A stretch of 64,000 nucleotides of DNA, from contig PZJY01000005.1 in assembly GCA_031472005.1 (NCBI GenBank), positions 186,001 through 250,000 on the forward strand, given 5' to 3'. A program made the translations under genes and the position numbers. The first letter of the stretch is position 1. Each line of letters opens with the position of its first letter. Shown piece by piece: positions 32,596 through 44,679 of this stretch. Below the pieces are notes generated by a model, which saw only the letters and a list, made by a program, of their open reading frames with translations, was not told the DNA's origin and searched no databases. The stretch is from Tetracladium setigerum (taxonomy: Eukaryota > Ascomycota > Leotiomycetes > Helotiales).

Positions 32596-33456
32596 TTAAT
32601 GTCCGCGAACAAACTTCCATTCCACCCCCCTTCCACAACACCCCTCCCCATATCCACTCACTCCTCCTTCAAAACCCCCCCCTTCACCCCGAACAAATCC
32701 CTTACCACTTGGATTAGGATAGTAAGGCCCTTTCATATCCTCCCACCTATGCACCCCCTTACCATCCCCACGACAAGCCAACAACCCCCCTTCCCCTCCG
32801 CCAAAAGCTGATCACTAACCCATGACCACCACCCTCACACTGATACCCCCTGGTCTCCTCACAAAGTTCCACCCCTCCGGACAAGTCTTCATCTTGGAAA
32901 GGAGATTCTTCGCCCATGTTTCTTGCTCGACCCGCTCATCGGCGGGGAGAATATCGATGGAGAGTTGTTTGAGGGCGCGTGAGAGATCTTCGGATGTGAT
33001 TAGGACTGAGGCTGTGACGTTGGTGGGGGCGATGGAGCGGAGGATATTGGGGTTTAGTTTTTGTTCTGCTGGGGTTTTGGGGTTGGGTTGGGTTTTGGAG
33101 GCGTCCCGGCCTTGGAGTATGGTATTAGGTGCGCGGGAAGAGAGTGGACCGGAGTCTCTACCTTGAAGCATAGTTGTTGGCGCTCGGGAGGAGGGTGGAC
33201 CGGAGTCTCTACCTTGAAGCATGGTTGTTGGCGCTCGGGAGGAGGGTGGTGCTGCGCGAGATGAGGGTGGTGGGCCGGAGGGGAATCGAGATGAGCCAAC
33301 TAAGGTTGATGGGGGTGCTGCTCGGGAAGAAGGTGGTGGTGCTCGGGAGGATGGGGGAGGTGCGGGAGGAGGTGGTCGAGAAGAGATAGTTGGGGGAGTG
33401 GTAGGAGAAGAGGATGATGAGGAAGAATCGGAATCGGAATCTGAGTGGTCTGGCAT
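32596..33456 (-). CDS. Conserved fungal protein with Ser/Pro-rich repeats (three frame breaks)
   Basis: About 287 aa after bridging three one-base deletions. It starts MPDHSDSDSDSSSSSSSP, then a Pro/Ser-rich region with three tandem 16-residue repeats (SSRAPTTMLQGRDSGP, 48 nt each at about 33110-33250). The second half looks folded: LITSEDLSRALKQLSIDILP, EQETWAKNLLSKMKTCPEGW, then GGYQCEGGGHGFSDQLLAEG, LLACRGDGKGVHRWEDMKGP and YYPNPSGKGF, ending in a Gly-rich tail at TAA 32596-32598. The breaks are C5 at 32846-32850, AA at 32817-32818 and C6 at 32785-32790. The Cys/Gly-rich block is typical of a fungal-specific family of unknown function. Confidence 0.6.
33110..33250. repeat. 48-bp tandem repeat, about three copies, inside a coding region
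   Basis: A 48-nt unit containing GGACCGGAGTCTCTACCTTG is repeated in frame within the minus-strand gene at 32.6-33.5 kb. Two copies are almost identical and a third is diverged. Confidence 0.75.
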
Positions 33457-34121
33457 GGTAGCGAGTTTGTTTGTCGACGTTTGATTTAGGATTTTGGTAT
33501 GTTGATAGTAGGTTTTTAAGTGTTGAGTTGGATTCTGACTGATGTTTGTTGGGTATTAAGAGTCTGTAGAGAAGAGTCTGCAGAAGAGGAAGGGAGGAAG
33601 GAAGAGAGAGAAGCTATTATATTGAATGTCATCGAGACGTCGAATAACAGGCGGGAGGCCATGATTCTTCGTCTACGAAACTCCAATCATCATGGGTTTG
33701 TGTTTGATGAATACGAATAGAGTGTCGTGATTGTTTGCCTGAAAGCTGCGACCCCATGAAAGAAGCAAATTCGAAATGTACAGCTATCGAGAAGCAATTC
33801 AGCGCTCTGAGCCGAGTTCCAAGTTATGCAGCAACCTCAACTAGGGCGAACTGTGAAGAAAAGGTACATTAATGCATCTGTAAAGCGACAAAACCAAGAC
33901 TGTTGGATGTTCGCTAAAACGGAGGTGCACTCGCTGTAACCTAAATAGAGAATTTCTGGACCAAGCTTCCTCTCAAGATTGTGACGTAAAAAATGACTAC
34001 TCTGTCAAATATTGAAACAACGCACGGCAACCACTTGTATACTTGTCACGAGACGGACTCCGGAAAGATTTAGTACATCGGAATGCATCATTGGATTTAA
34101 GCCCTTATTCGAAGATTGTTT
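33457..34121. other. Intergenic, no supportable gene
   Basis: 5' flank of the repeat-protein gene and 3' flank of the dienelactone hydrolase gene. Nothing recognisable. Confidence 0.45.
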
Positions 34122-35287
34122 TCAGCAGATATTCTCAATCTCATGCGCGATTCCATCGTGCGATCCAAGATCAAGCTTCAGCGTTCGACCAAACAACTCG
34201 AGCAGGATTTCAAAGCAGATCTTTGAGATTGCAGGGTCGTAACGACCCTTGGATAACTCATCCCGGATGAAAGCGTCTGATTTAGTTAGTTTCTCAAGAC
34301 ACAATCAACTTGTTGAGACTGATCACTTACGTTGAGCACCTGCTGGCTCGTACCAACTGAAGATGTTTCCCGAGTCTCTCAAGGTCTTTCTGATCAGATC
34401 TCTTCCCTCTGGGGCACATGGTTATCCAGAGTGCCATGAATCAAAGCTAGCTCTGCTTTGATCTCGGAACAACGTGCTAAGCTGTCGTCTTTCATTCCCT
34501 TGCCTAGGGTGGCACTGTGCAAATCAGTTGCAAAGTAGGTGACTGCTGCTGAAATTCGGGGATCCAAAGCACATCGGAAAGCCAGATGACCACCGAGACA
34601 CATTCCCGTTGCGCCAACTCTGCCATTGCATGTTTTCAAGCCGAGAAGAGTGTCGATGGAGAGCGTGGAGTCTTCATCGTAGCCAGCTAGAGTCTGCCAA
34701 AATGTCAGGTCTTCACCAATACCAGTGATGATTCCAGGAACGCATCGAGAGATTTTGGAACCTCTGAATTGTTCTTACCTTCTTGATTTTATATTCATTG
34801 CCCGCATCAGTGCCGGGTACATCATAAGCCAATGGTTCTGGACCAGTGAACTCATGGTAGGAAGATGGCGCGGCTACGATATAGCCTTGTCCGGCTATCT
34901 GACGAGCAAAGCGAGCAACTGGGCCAGTGACTATGATTTGAGGTCAGCAGCTTCTCAAATGCGATCGTTCATGCCAATTTATATGATCCGCCAGGGGGAG
35001 TGAGGGGCAGGCTTGGGAGTAGTTGACACACCTTGATAAATCTCACTGAAAAGAACAACTCCAGGAAATCGGCTGGGGAGAAATCAATTAGTGAGAATGC
35101 TTTACTGCAGATTGTTCTACACACGCATTTGGATAGTTGGGAATGGTTGGATGAAAGAGGAAGATTCCTTGATAATGTGTTCATTAGCTTTTGCCTATTA
35201 TGCTTGTAGTCCCATGGAGAACTCACTCATGGAACCTTCTCCGTCCGCCTTGGTTGGCACATCGACATGGGTCTCTTTCACTAACAT
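34122..35287 (-). CDS. Dienelactone hydrolase family protein (one frame break)
   Basis: Exons 35227-35287, 35125-35167, 35032-35072, 34779-34930, 34331-34693 and 34122-34276 give 271 aa after adding one base. Sequence blocks in order: MLVKETHVDVPTKADGEGSM, RIFLFHPTIPNYPNARFPGV, VLFSEIYQVTGPVARFARQI, YIVAAPSSYHEFTGPEPLAY, then the nucleophile elbow GATGMCLGGHLAFRCAL. Here the catalytic Cys sits in G-x-C-x-G-G as in dienelactone hydrolases. DPRISAAVTYFATDLHSATL follows, then QHAFIRDELSKGRYDPA with the catalytic His. The family is alpha/beta hydrolase (carboxymethylenebutenolidase) that opens dienelactones in aromatic catabolism; the true substrate of this fungal branch is unknown. The frame breaks at the G4 run 34411-34414 between LDNHVP and EGRDLIRKTL. 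Introns are 52-101 nt. Confidence 0.85.
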
Positions 35288-35892
35288 TGTGGTGCAGTTG
35301 AGGCGTAGATATGAATGATTGATTGAATGAGTGAATTGATAGCTGTTGTTTGGGGTTTTCCTTGTCCCAAAGAGTGGGATTATATCTTTCAAAATTGAAG
35401 TTTGTAGTGGGGTAATCAACCTGGGTTGTTGATGACTGTCGATGTCCCTCCCATGGGTAATGTTCCCAACTCTTTGTCCATGCTTATTCCGCTTATCGGG
35501 ATCTGCCACGTGACAGCACTAAACCACTCTCGGTGCGCCCCGTCTTCCGTCGCTCCGCAACTTTTGTCCCATCGTGCAGGAACAGGCAAAAGTGCCAATC
35601 TGGCAACGCACACCACCACCACCACTCCCACTGCTCACACGATAAGCCAACTTCGAACACCTTCCTTCTTGAACCATTACCCTACCCCTCCTCCCGAGAG
35701 ATTGGTATATCCTGAATTACCATATATCTTTTTCATCTCACCTTCAACCTTCTCCGATCAACTTCAATTTCTACTGAACCCTTTTCTCCCGAGCATCCAG
35801 AGTCCTGACAGCTTCAATCCAGTCCGACCCCAGGAGCACGAGCCAACGCGCAAACCATAAAGAACCTTCAACAGCGTTCACAGCAATCAGAC
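35288..35892. promoter_or_regulatory. Bidirectional promoter region between dienelactone hydrolase and PIS1
   Basis: Spacer between the divergent starts at 35287 (minus) and 35893 (plus). The PIS1-proximal part (35600-35880) is C/T- and CA-rich, as in a fungal 5' leader. No factor sites are claimed. Confidence 0.45.
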
Positions 35893-36937
35893 ATGTCCGG
35901 TGTGCGAACTCGCAGACAAGCAGCCGCAGATTCATCTCCAGCTACGCCTGCCACCCCTTCTCCCGCTCCCAATACTGCCAAAATGAACGGTAACGGTAAC
36001 GGTTCAACTCGTGCCCCAAAAGAGGCCTCTTCGCACGAGAACATCTTCCTGTTCTGGCCCAATCTCATCGGTGCGTAGATTCTACCTATCCAATTCCTGC
36101 GCCATGCTAACCTCTACAGGATATTTCCGAATCGTCCTTGCCTTCGCGTCTCTATACTATATGCCCCTGCACCCAAAAACCTGTTCAGGTCTCTATAGCA
36201 TTTCATGCCTCCTCGATGCGCTGGATGGCTATGCCGCTCGATACTTTGAACAGTCTACGAAATTCGGCGCTGTCCTTGATATGGTGACGGATCGCTGCAC
36301 AACTGCTTGTCTCCTGGTTTTCCTGTCTTCCGCTTGGCCCCGATATGCCCTAGTTTTCCAAGGCCTCATCTCCCTCGATCTCGCAAGCCACTACGTCCAC
36401 ATGTTTACCACTTTGACCATGGGTGGTGCAGACCAAAGCCACAAGAGTGTAGACGCGTCTAGGAACTGGCTCTTGAATGTTTACTACACCAACAAGGTAC
36501 GCACGCATACCCCCTCAATCCATATGGAATCAAATTGCTGACCAAGCTAGACTGTTCTCTTCACTCTCTGCGCCATGAACGAGATCTTCTTCATTGCCCT
36601 CTACCTCCTGTCGTTCTCCTCGCCCTACCTCACACCTTCGCTCCTCCAAGTTGTCAAGTCCGGGGGCGTGGCCTCTTCCCTCCAACCCGGTAGCCCCTCC
36701 AATCCTGCAGCAACATCTCTCTTTGCGAATCCCTGGAGTGCTGGCGCATTGGAGTTGGCTCGTGCGAACAAGATGGACTCGACCGTTCCATGGGCGATTG
36801 CAGGCATCTGCTTGCCGGTGATGGCCCTCAAGCAGTACATCAATGTCGTACAATTGGTCAGCGCCTGCCAATGGCTGGCCGAGGGAGATAGGAAAGCGAG
36901 AAAGGCTGCAGGCTTGCCGAGGAACAAGAGCAAGTGA
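35893..36937 (+). CDS. PIS1: Phosphatidylinositol synthase (CDP-alcohol phosphatidyltransferase)
   Basis: Exons 35893-36070, 36120-36496 and 36551-36937 (introns 49 and 54 nt) give 313 aa without frame break. The CDP-alcohol phosphatidyltransferase signature D-G-x2-A-R-x8-G-x3-D-x3-D is complete in LDALDGYAARYFEQSTKFGA followed by VLDMVTDR; the four Asp residues bind metal and CDP-diacylglycerol. Preceding NIFLFWPNLIGYFRIVLAFA is the usual first transmembrane helix of fungal Pis1. Four to six membrane segments follow (for example TACLLVFLSSAWPRYALVF and EIFFIALYLLSFSSPYL). The enzyme makes phosphatidylinositol from CDP-DAG and myo-inositol in the ER. The N-terminal 50 residues are a low-complexity extension (TRRQAAADSSPATPATPSPA) longer than in yeast (220 aa). 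Confidence 0.93.
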
Positions 36938-38155
36938 TGGAGCGCAGGTCAAGATTGATCTACCTAGACATCAGGATATTTGGGGTCGGGGGCGAGGGAG
37001 GGGTGGTTGGAGAGCATTTGCCGGTGAGAGTTCGCTCTGTTGTTCTGTAAATATTTAGAGTGCTTGGTTTGAAGCTGCATTCATGGGCTTCTTTCCCTAC
37101 GTTCGCTGGTTGTTTTCTACTGTCATGTATGGGAAATAGAGGAATGGCGTTGGGTCTGTCGCAACTTTTGCGACTGCTTTGAAGAGGCTCGGGGTTAGCA
37201 GGCGAGCAACTAAGTTAGTAGGTACAGTACATAATGATAATAACACGAACTCCTCGTGAAAGAGGAGGCGTTCGTCCCATATTTTTTGCAGCAACAAGGC
37301 CAATAATAAGCGCCTCCCGCCACCCGTGTTCACTTTTGTACCACGCAGACCGCATGTTGTTTTGTGGTTGGAAAGGGCTGGCTGGACCCTCGCGAAGGCA
37401 TCTGATGCCAATACTTTTCGGAATGATTTCAAGAGGCCGCCAATAATGCCTCCTATTCCCTACTTCCCAGGATTTCCCCCTCGTGATGCGACAGAGTTTC
37501 TCAACGTTTCAACTCAGCATCCCCGGATTACGTATTGCCAGCAGCAGTCGTCTCCACCCGCTCTGGCTCTGGCTTCTGGCAAAGTGAATCAGCTGAGGAT
37601 TGTTGAACTTGACATGTGCGCGAGATGTGGATGTGGAGTACAGTTCCTCGAACAGTTAGGTATGGTACGGCGGAGTATGGTGGTGGAAGTCATCGAGCTG
37701 CATCCGCTTAATGGGTGGTGAATGGTTGAGAAAAGGATCCGCGGTCCAATGATTGACTCGCCTTTTGCATGGCCGTTGAAAGCCCATTCAGAGGGCCGGG
37801 AACTGCTTTCTCATCCTTCCTAATCCTCCCTAATCCTGTCTCTAGCAGTCCCCTAGTAATGACGCCAGGACGCACGATAGATAGCAAAGCAAGCAAGAAA
37901 GGACAAGAGACTGCAGACGCAGACGCAGAACTGCAGATAGACTGCAGACCAATACCACCACCACCAAAACATCACACCGTTCTTTGATCACCCGTTGGTC
38001 TCGACCTTGACTTTGACCTTCTTTTTGCCTCTGGGATGGAATGACTTCTATTACGACTGCTACTATTATTACAATCACAAGGTGATACGGGAATCCGACT
38101 CTTTCTCTCATTATTTGCCCCCCTCCCTTCTACCACCACCAACCCAAATATCTAC
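36938..38155. other. Intergenic, no supportable gene
   Basis: 3' flank of PIS1, then the promoter of the 38.1-kb gene with CT/CCA-rich leader sequence at 38100-38155. No conserved frame. Confidence 0.45.
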
Positions 38156-40142
38156 ATGTCCATGTCAGACTGCATCATGAGAGACGCTACACCTCCACCA
38201 TCAGCGACTCGCCGCTTCACACCAACACCCGTCGAAACTACGGTGAAGAAAGTGCGTCGCTTTGCCGTTGAACCTGTGGAAACCACGACTCGAAGCAACC
38301 GCAGAGAAGAGGCCCAGAAGGTTGAAGACTCGGCGACTGTGGTGGAGAAGAAGCTTACTGATCTTCCAACAAAACGTCGTTTCATACCCGATCCCGTGGA
38401 CACAACCCTCAAGATGGCGACGTCGACGCAGCCATTGCCTACTCCAGAGCCCACGCCGGTGTCAATTCCGGAGAGGCCATTATTACAGGATCCCCCCAAG
38501 CCCAGGAGGAAGTTTGTACCAGAGCTGATTGAGACCCTGAAGAGGTCAAAGAGGGCCGGTGACGCACGACCGGCAACTCTGCCAACAGATAAGGTGAACT
38601 TTTCTTTTTCCTCAAAAGCACTATCTCTAGAGCACTCTGGCTAACCATCTATCTCGACATGGCAGACTGATCTGACTCCGGGCGTGCCCAACATATATAC
38701 CAAGAAGAAGCATTCCGCACACCACACCCCGCACGCGAGCACACCTACGAACGGCAGCGTACACCACCTCTCGACACATTTACCTATACTCCCTCCACGA
38801 AGACAGGGCTCGATGCGCCCGCATCTTAATACTAGAAGAAGTACAAGACAGAATTCCTTCCAGCCCGAACTAGACGATATAGCCTCCTCGGAAAGCGATG
38901 AAGATGCAAAGTCCGGCAGCTCCACGCCTTCACTTTCTGGATCAATTGGCTCCTCATACGACTCCAATATCAAATTACAAATGTCACGCACAAGAGAGAG
39001 CTGCGATGACCGATTCTCTGGATATCTGCTGGAGCTGGCCGCGAAGGCCGCCCAGAAACAACTGCGAGAACAAGCCCTGGCCGCCTACCCTAACGAATCC
39101 ACCTATGAAATAGTCGAACATTTCTACGACCGAGAAATCGAAGGGGCATCAGATGAAGGATCCGTAGAAGGCATTGGCATGCTCACAGAAGATGACGTCC
39201 CCGTCGAGATACGGCGCAAAGCCACCGAAGTCGGATGGGCAGCCAAAGAAATGCAGGAACACCAGGAGAAGCTCTCACGTCTCCGCGAAGACGAGACCAA
39301 CAAAAAGCTCGCCGCGGAAGCAACGAAACCTTCGTTCCATGACCCATTCTGGACCAATGGCATGACCAGCAAATTCGCCCAAGTCGCCGCCGAACCCCGG
39401 GACCCCAAAAGGAAAAGGAACTCGAGCGCATGCGGTCCGCTGCTTCCCCTCCAATGCTAGGCGGGGATCTGGTCTTCCGGATGTGCCCGTCACCTAAAGC
39501 AACGAAATTCGAATCGGATCAGAAACCAGATATACACCTCAAGCGAGTCGATGACGGCGGTGGCCTATGGGGTGGATACTGCGTCAAAGAAGAAGCAGAT
39601 CAATACCTCTCCCCTGCCATCGACCGACCAACCTACCTCCAAACCCCCAATGCGAGCGCGAAGACCCCTTCGCAACAGCCTTCTCCGGTGCAAATGGCGC
39701 CAAATCCCCCCCTCACATGAACGGTACGAAATCCCCCAAAGGTGGCCCAAGAATGCTCGTAGGACTCGCTGAACGCTTACAAGCCGAACTCATCCAATCC
39801 AAAGCCGAAGAAGCTCGTCTCGCCGAATTCGACGACTCATTCGTCACGCAAGTCTATAATTACCTCTCGCTTGGCTATCCAGCGCTGGCACGACAGTACG
39901 ATGAAGAACTCGCTAAGATCGCGAGAGTGTCGGAGGAGGAGTTGCGCGCGGAGGACATTAAACGCAAGGCGAAGGGGTATCTAGGCATTTTTGAACCGTT
40001 GGATGATAGGCCGAGGTGTGCGAGGTGGAAGGCGTTGCGGGTTTATATCTTGGAATGGGCGAAGCAGCATCCAAGTATGAGCAATGGGGCGACGCCGGCG
40101 CCGTGGGGGGTTAGAGCGAGGAGAGGAAGTTGGGCTATTTAG
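38156..40142 (+). CDS. Conserved fungal protein with four RRF-x-P-x-P-V-E-T motifs (two frame breaks)
   Basis: Exon 1 38156-38593 and exon 2 38666-40142 with a 72-nt intron give about 638 aa after bridging two one-base deletions. The N-terminal 130 residues contain four copies of a short motif: RRFTPTPVETTVKK, RRFAVEPVETTTRS, RRFIPDPVDTTLKM and RKFVPELIETLKRS. These look like repeated binding motifs. Later blocks are ELDDIASSESDEDAKSGSST, SCDDRFSGYLLELAAKAAQK, TYEIVEHFYDREIEGASDEG, GYCVKEEADQYLSPAIDRPT and SFVTQVYNYLSLGYPALARQ; the last, with ELAKIARVSEEELR, is a compact helical domain, and the C-terminus is WGVRARRGSWAI. No Pfam-type domain is recognised. Breaks: AAAA at 39407-39410 and CCCCC at 39644-39648. 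Taking the first stop (39458-39460) as the gene end would truncate the protein by a third. Confidence 0.7.
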
Positions 40143-43062
40143 AATAATGGCTCTCATTGGGGCGCTCTCTTTTGCCCTTGTTTTTCTTTCGTTTCTTTTC
40201 AATAGCTTGATTTTTAGCGAGGCGGGCATTCTGGGCATTTGGTTTGGTTTGTCGATGAAACGAAGAAACGAAACGAAACTGGATAGATTAAAAGGCGTGT
40301 GTTCCCCCCTTTGGGGTCGGGACTACAACTGCAAACCTGTATTGTACATACCCTTACGTTGCCCCCCTCCCCTCGCTCCCTGCTTGTAGTGGCATTTTGG
40401 GGGATTTGGATTTGGATGATTAAAGGGCACGAATCCCCTTATACTTTTTTTTTTTTGAAAGAAATGTTTTTGTGGTTTCTGGTTTTCTTTCTCTTCGGGT
40501 TTTGCTTACTTGCTCGTTTCTTTGGTTTTTATGGTTTTTAATTTGGTCTTGCAACAATAACATACAGCGACGACAAACACACATGCCGCAGCACATAACG
40601 ACAATTAACAGCGACGATAAAAAAAAATCATGAATGAAGGATTCCGTCAAAGCGAAAAGATCGGTCGAGAAAGACCGGAGAAAGATTTTTGAGAAGATTA
40701 GATCGAGTAAAGAGAAGACGGAGAAGACGGGGAAGAAGAAGATACTTTTGAGCGAAGCATGGCTTTTTCTGTTTTCTGTTTTAGTTTTGTGGTCTTCTCG
40801 GTTTAGGGTTTGGGAGAGGTTTTGGAAAGGTTTTGGAGAGGTTTGGAGAAGGCTGGGTGGTTGGGTGATGGTTGGATTTGAATGGGTTGGAATGGATCGG
40901 AGTGGATTGGATTGGGACTGGATTGTATGCATTTTACCCGTTCTCATCCTTCGTCCAGAGTATATATATCGATAAGGACCTCTTTTTTTGAGATTTTTTG
41001 TGGGTCTTTTGTGGTTTTTCTTGACTTCTTGTTGGCATGGATAATAGTACGTATGTGCTTGCTACGTCTTGCTTTTCGTCTTTCTTGCTTGCTTCCTGCT
41101 TCTTGCTTGACGTTTTGCATGTTTTGCATGTCTTGCTTAAGATTAAAAAAAATACGTTTTATTCTATGTTTTTGAGCAGTTTGAGCTTTTGAGATCGTGG
41201 AGGAGGTGGTGGGTGGCCCTTTTTTTTTTTTTTTTTGGTTCCCTGAAAGTTTTCAGAGGTAGAACTAACGAGAAAAAGAAGATTGATGATGCGGCTGTGT
41301 AGAGGTGGTTGTGATTAATTGATTAATCGGTTACGTGCTTCCTGGCTGACTGGTTGGCTAAGAAGGGAGGAAGGTACCTAGATCGTTTTTTGACTAGAAT
41401 TGGAATTGCTGGTTACTTGGCTAGTTGATTTATTGGGAAGGTCGGTTAGTTCCGAAGGCTATGTGTGCATCTTGGGGCTTTGGGGTCGTGCATTCGAGGA
41501 TTGGAGATTGGAGGATTGGGGATTTAGGTATCTAGTTGGTTAGGTGGGTTCGGTGGATTAAGCGACAGTCATGTCGGTTGCTTTTTCTTCTCTCTCTCGA
41601 GCGTGTAGAAGAGAGTATGTAGATCGTGTGGAGCTGAACGCTTAGAAGAGCGTATCGTGTAGATTTTGCATTTCTTTCTCTTTCTTCTCTTCGTTTTAGC
41701 AGTGCGCAAAACTGGATTTTAAAAACTTGATGATTGAGATTAATGATTGAGATAATGAATGAACGAAAAGAATACAACTCAACAAGCAAGCAGGTCAGCA
41801 GGCAAGTGAGTGAGAGGAAGAGTGAGACAGCAAGGGAGTGAGTGAGTAAGTGAGCGTAAGTCGAGTGGGTGCAAGCGAGTAAGCGAGCAATGCAAAGTAA
41901 TCTTATGTTTATTTTCACTGCTTTTTGAATACATCTCTTTTTTTTCTTTCTGTTTTGTTTGGGGATTTGGATGGTATTGAGAAATGGCTGGCTGAGTGGT
42001 GAGATAGAGTATTAGGAAGGAAGGGAGGAGTGGGTTGTTGGGGGCATGAAGAAGAAAAGACTAACCACAAGATTAATCCTTTCTTCGACATAATAAGTAA
42101 GTGTAGGTAAGGTAGGTAGGTACTTGTGAAAGGTTCAATATCAGTAAGTACTATTTCTGTATTTATTCATACCGTATCAACATGGTACCTACCGTATTAG
42201 GGAATCTAATCTAGTGATCATGATGATGATGATGAACGGGCAAAATTTGGGGGGGGAGATGTGTGAATCTAAAATCAGATGACATATACCTACTCTTGTA
42301 TTCTTAGGTATATTCTTAGGATTGTGATATGCATTGTCTAGGAAGTAGGAGTGGCCCGAGTGGGAGTGGGAGTGGGATTCGTGCCATGGTGAGGTGAGGG
42401 ATGGGCATGCGTTAATCAGCACATGTCTACTATATCTGAATAAGTTAATACACAACTTTTATTCTCTAATATAAGATATCAAAACCATACAATCCCATAC
42501 CGATAGTACATCAGTACTTTATCTATTACCAAGGCAGGCCGGGAGGGGGACTCATAACCCACGCAAAGTCTTGGCGCCCCCTCCTCCCTCCTACTAGATA
42601 TCTTACATTACTTACTAAATACTCTTTTTACATCTCATCATTTTACTAGCCGCCCTTTCTCCCTCCCCCTCCTCAAGGTACCTAAGATACCTTTTCTCTT
42701 CAACTTCCTCCTCCTCCTGCTTAAATGATTGATCAATTGACTCGCTCATCCCTCAGAAGTCAGAAGAGAAAAGAAAAGAAAAGAGGAGGATATCCATCAC
42801 CCCGACAGTCACGACAAAACCACCTGGTAGTCTGAAATAAAATCGAAGATTAAAAGACGCAGTAATTGAAAGCAAGAAAACAAGAAAAAGATCTCCCGTC
42901 AGAAAAAGAAGAAGAAAAAAAGGAGAAAAAACCTTGTCGGTACAGAAAAGTCGAGAACTAAGAGAGGCATTTTTCCAAAACAATAGACTCTTCTTCAAAA
43001 ACGGATAACATAAAGTTAAAAGATTTCAGAGGCAGAAGCAAGTCCAGGTCCAAGTCCAAGTC

Positions 43063-43125
43063 CAAAATCAAAATCAAAATCAAAATCAAAATCAAAATCA
43101 AAATCAAAATCAAAATCAAAATCAA
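43063..43125. repeat. Hexanucleotide tandem repeat (CAAAAT)n
   Basis: About ten units in a row. The same CAAAAT unit forms the Gln/Asn-coding tract of the BTB gene near 18195-18245. Confidence 0.9.
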
Positions 43126-43316
43126 AGCACTGGCACTGGCACTGGTACTCACACTCGCACTCACATAGTCACACTACAAAAACGAAACTATTCATAAAAA
43201 GAAAAGATTCATTTAAAAACGAAACTAAAAGTCTAAATATATATAATTTTTTGCAAATCAGTAAGCCTGCTAAACTAACAATATACCATTCAACAAAAAA
43301 AACAAATCATCACAGC

Positions 43317-43338
43317 GCAAGCAAGCAAGCAAGCAAGC
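43317..43338. repeat. Tetranucleotide microsatellite (GCAA)n
   Basis: Five to six GCAA units, same motif as at 18781-18813. Confidence 0.8.
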
Positions 43339-44080
43339 GTCGTACACATAAACATCTGTCCACAAGTTCACAGTCCACTATTCCCATTATTCCATTATTC
43401 CATTCCCATTATCATCCCCCACTGTCATGAAATATTTCATCCATCCATGATCTATCCATCCATGATCCATCCCATCAATCCATCTCCTCTGCTAGGCAAA
43501 GAAGAGAGAGGCAAGCAGAATCGTATTGCCATTGCCATTGCTAATATTTTCGACCACAGCTCAGCCAGTCAAAATCAATCGACGCACACCTTGCGTGGAC
43601 AGTATGTAACGAGGTGGTTGAACAAAGGATGAAGGAGTGGCAGACAGCCCATCGAATGTCGGATAGAGGCAAAATCTTAAAGAAGAGACGATAAATTCTA
43701 CCGTTGCTGAGAAGCTCAAAGAATGGAAACGGACGAGCTTCAACAAATAATTCGCGAAAGGGCTGAAGTGTGCAATGATCAGGCGAGGAGCAATCGCAAG
43801 AGCAAGAAAGAAAAGTCGTTTTTTGTAATTTCAATTCCATTCCATCTTCCAGTCTATTCCCCAGCCAAAGCACTCCTAAAAAAGCCCAATCCCACATCGA
43901 AGCAAAGAAAAAAAAGAAGAAAAAAACGCCCTCATTCTTATTGTTGAGGATACACAGAGATAGAGATGAAAAGGAGGAGAGGGGTATCGAGATCAATCAT
44001 CATCATCCACCAGCCAGTCCGTCGCCAAAAAAGATCGGATTAGATCGGATCGTATGGGATATCGGCGAACTTTTTTTTTC

Positions 44081-44679
44081 TTAGTTCCCGGTCTTCTCAT
44101 TGCTGACCTCCTTCGCCTGTTCCTTCTTTTGAGCCAAGAAAGAGCTGAGCCATGAAATGGCATCGCTACCGACGATCAAACCCGCGGCCACGGCAGCCTT
44201 TCCGTATGTGACGACACCCTCGCCGCCAAGCTTCTTCACCTCGCCATTGTAGACACCAAAGACGTACTCTTTGCCCTCGTTGCCAATCTTCAATGGGAAG
44301 AAGACAATGCTCTTGGTGCTGTCAACGAGCTCACCGGTGGGCTTCTTGACGACGGGGAACTTGGAGTCGATAGTGGAGAGAGTCGAGTCACCGATGGAAT
44401 CGGCCTTGGCAACGTATGGGGAGACATATTGGTATGGTTTGGCGAAGTAAGGGAGGAGAGGCTTTCCGAGTTTCTCGTATGAGGCGTTGGTCAAGTCGAG
44501 GATCTGGCACCGTATGCGTTGGATTTGAAGGTTGCGATGCTGTCGGAGATGACGGGGTAGGAGTAGAGATGCTATCAATTTGTTAGTTTTTGTTTGTGCT
44601 TTTGCGATGGAGGGGTTATATGACGCACGCTGAGGAAGGCAGAAGATGCTTCGGTCTCGCCGTTGGTTTGAGGAGACAT
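44081..44679 (-). CDS. CAP20: Lipid-droplet perilipin, CAP20-like (one frame break)
   Basis: Exon 1 44629-44679 (MSPQTNGETEASSAFLS) and exon 2 44081-44571 with a 57-nt intron give about 180 aa, close to the roughly 180 aa of Colletotrichum CAP20. Conserved stretches are HLYSYPVISDSIATFKSNAY, then LGKPLLPYFAKPYQYVSPYV, AKADSIGDSTLSTIDSKFPV and SIVFFPLKIGNEGKEYVFGV, ending SFLAQKKEQAKEVSNEKTGN. This is the fungal perilipin-like family (MPL1/CAP20): a coat protein of lipid droplets that limits lipolysis and affects appressorium turgor in some plant pathogens. The frame breaks at GG 44500-44501 between YGAR and SLDLTNASYEK, where one base is missing. Confidence 0.85.

Larger units (their letters stand above)
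40143..44080. other. Long gene-free region (3.9 kb)
   Basis: Between the plus-strand 38.1-kb gene and the minus-strand perilipin gene, that is, convergent 3' ends. No conserved frame on either strand. Contains T/A homopolymers (for example T16 at about 41221-41236), TTTGG-rich stretches, the (CAAAAT)n array at 43063-43125 and the GCAA array at 43317-43338. A non-coding transcript or a gene lost to sequence errors cannot be excluded. Confidence 0.4.
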
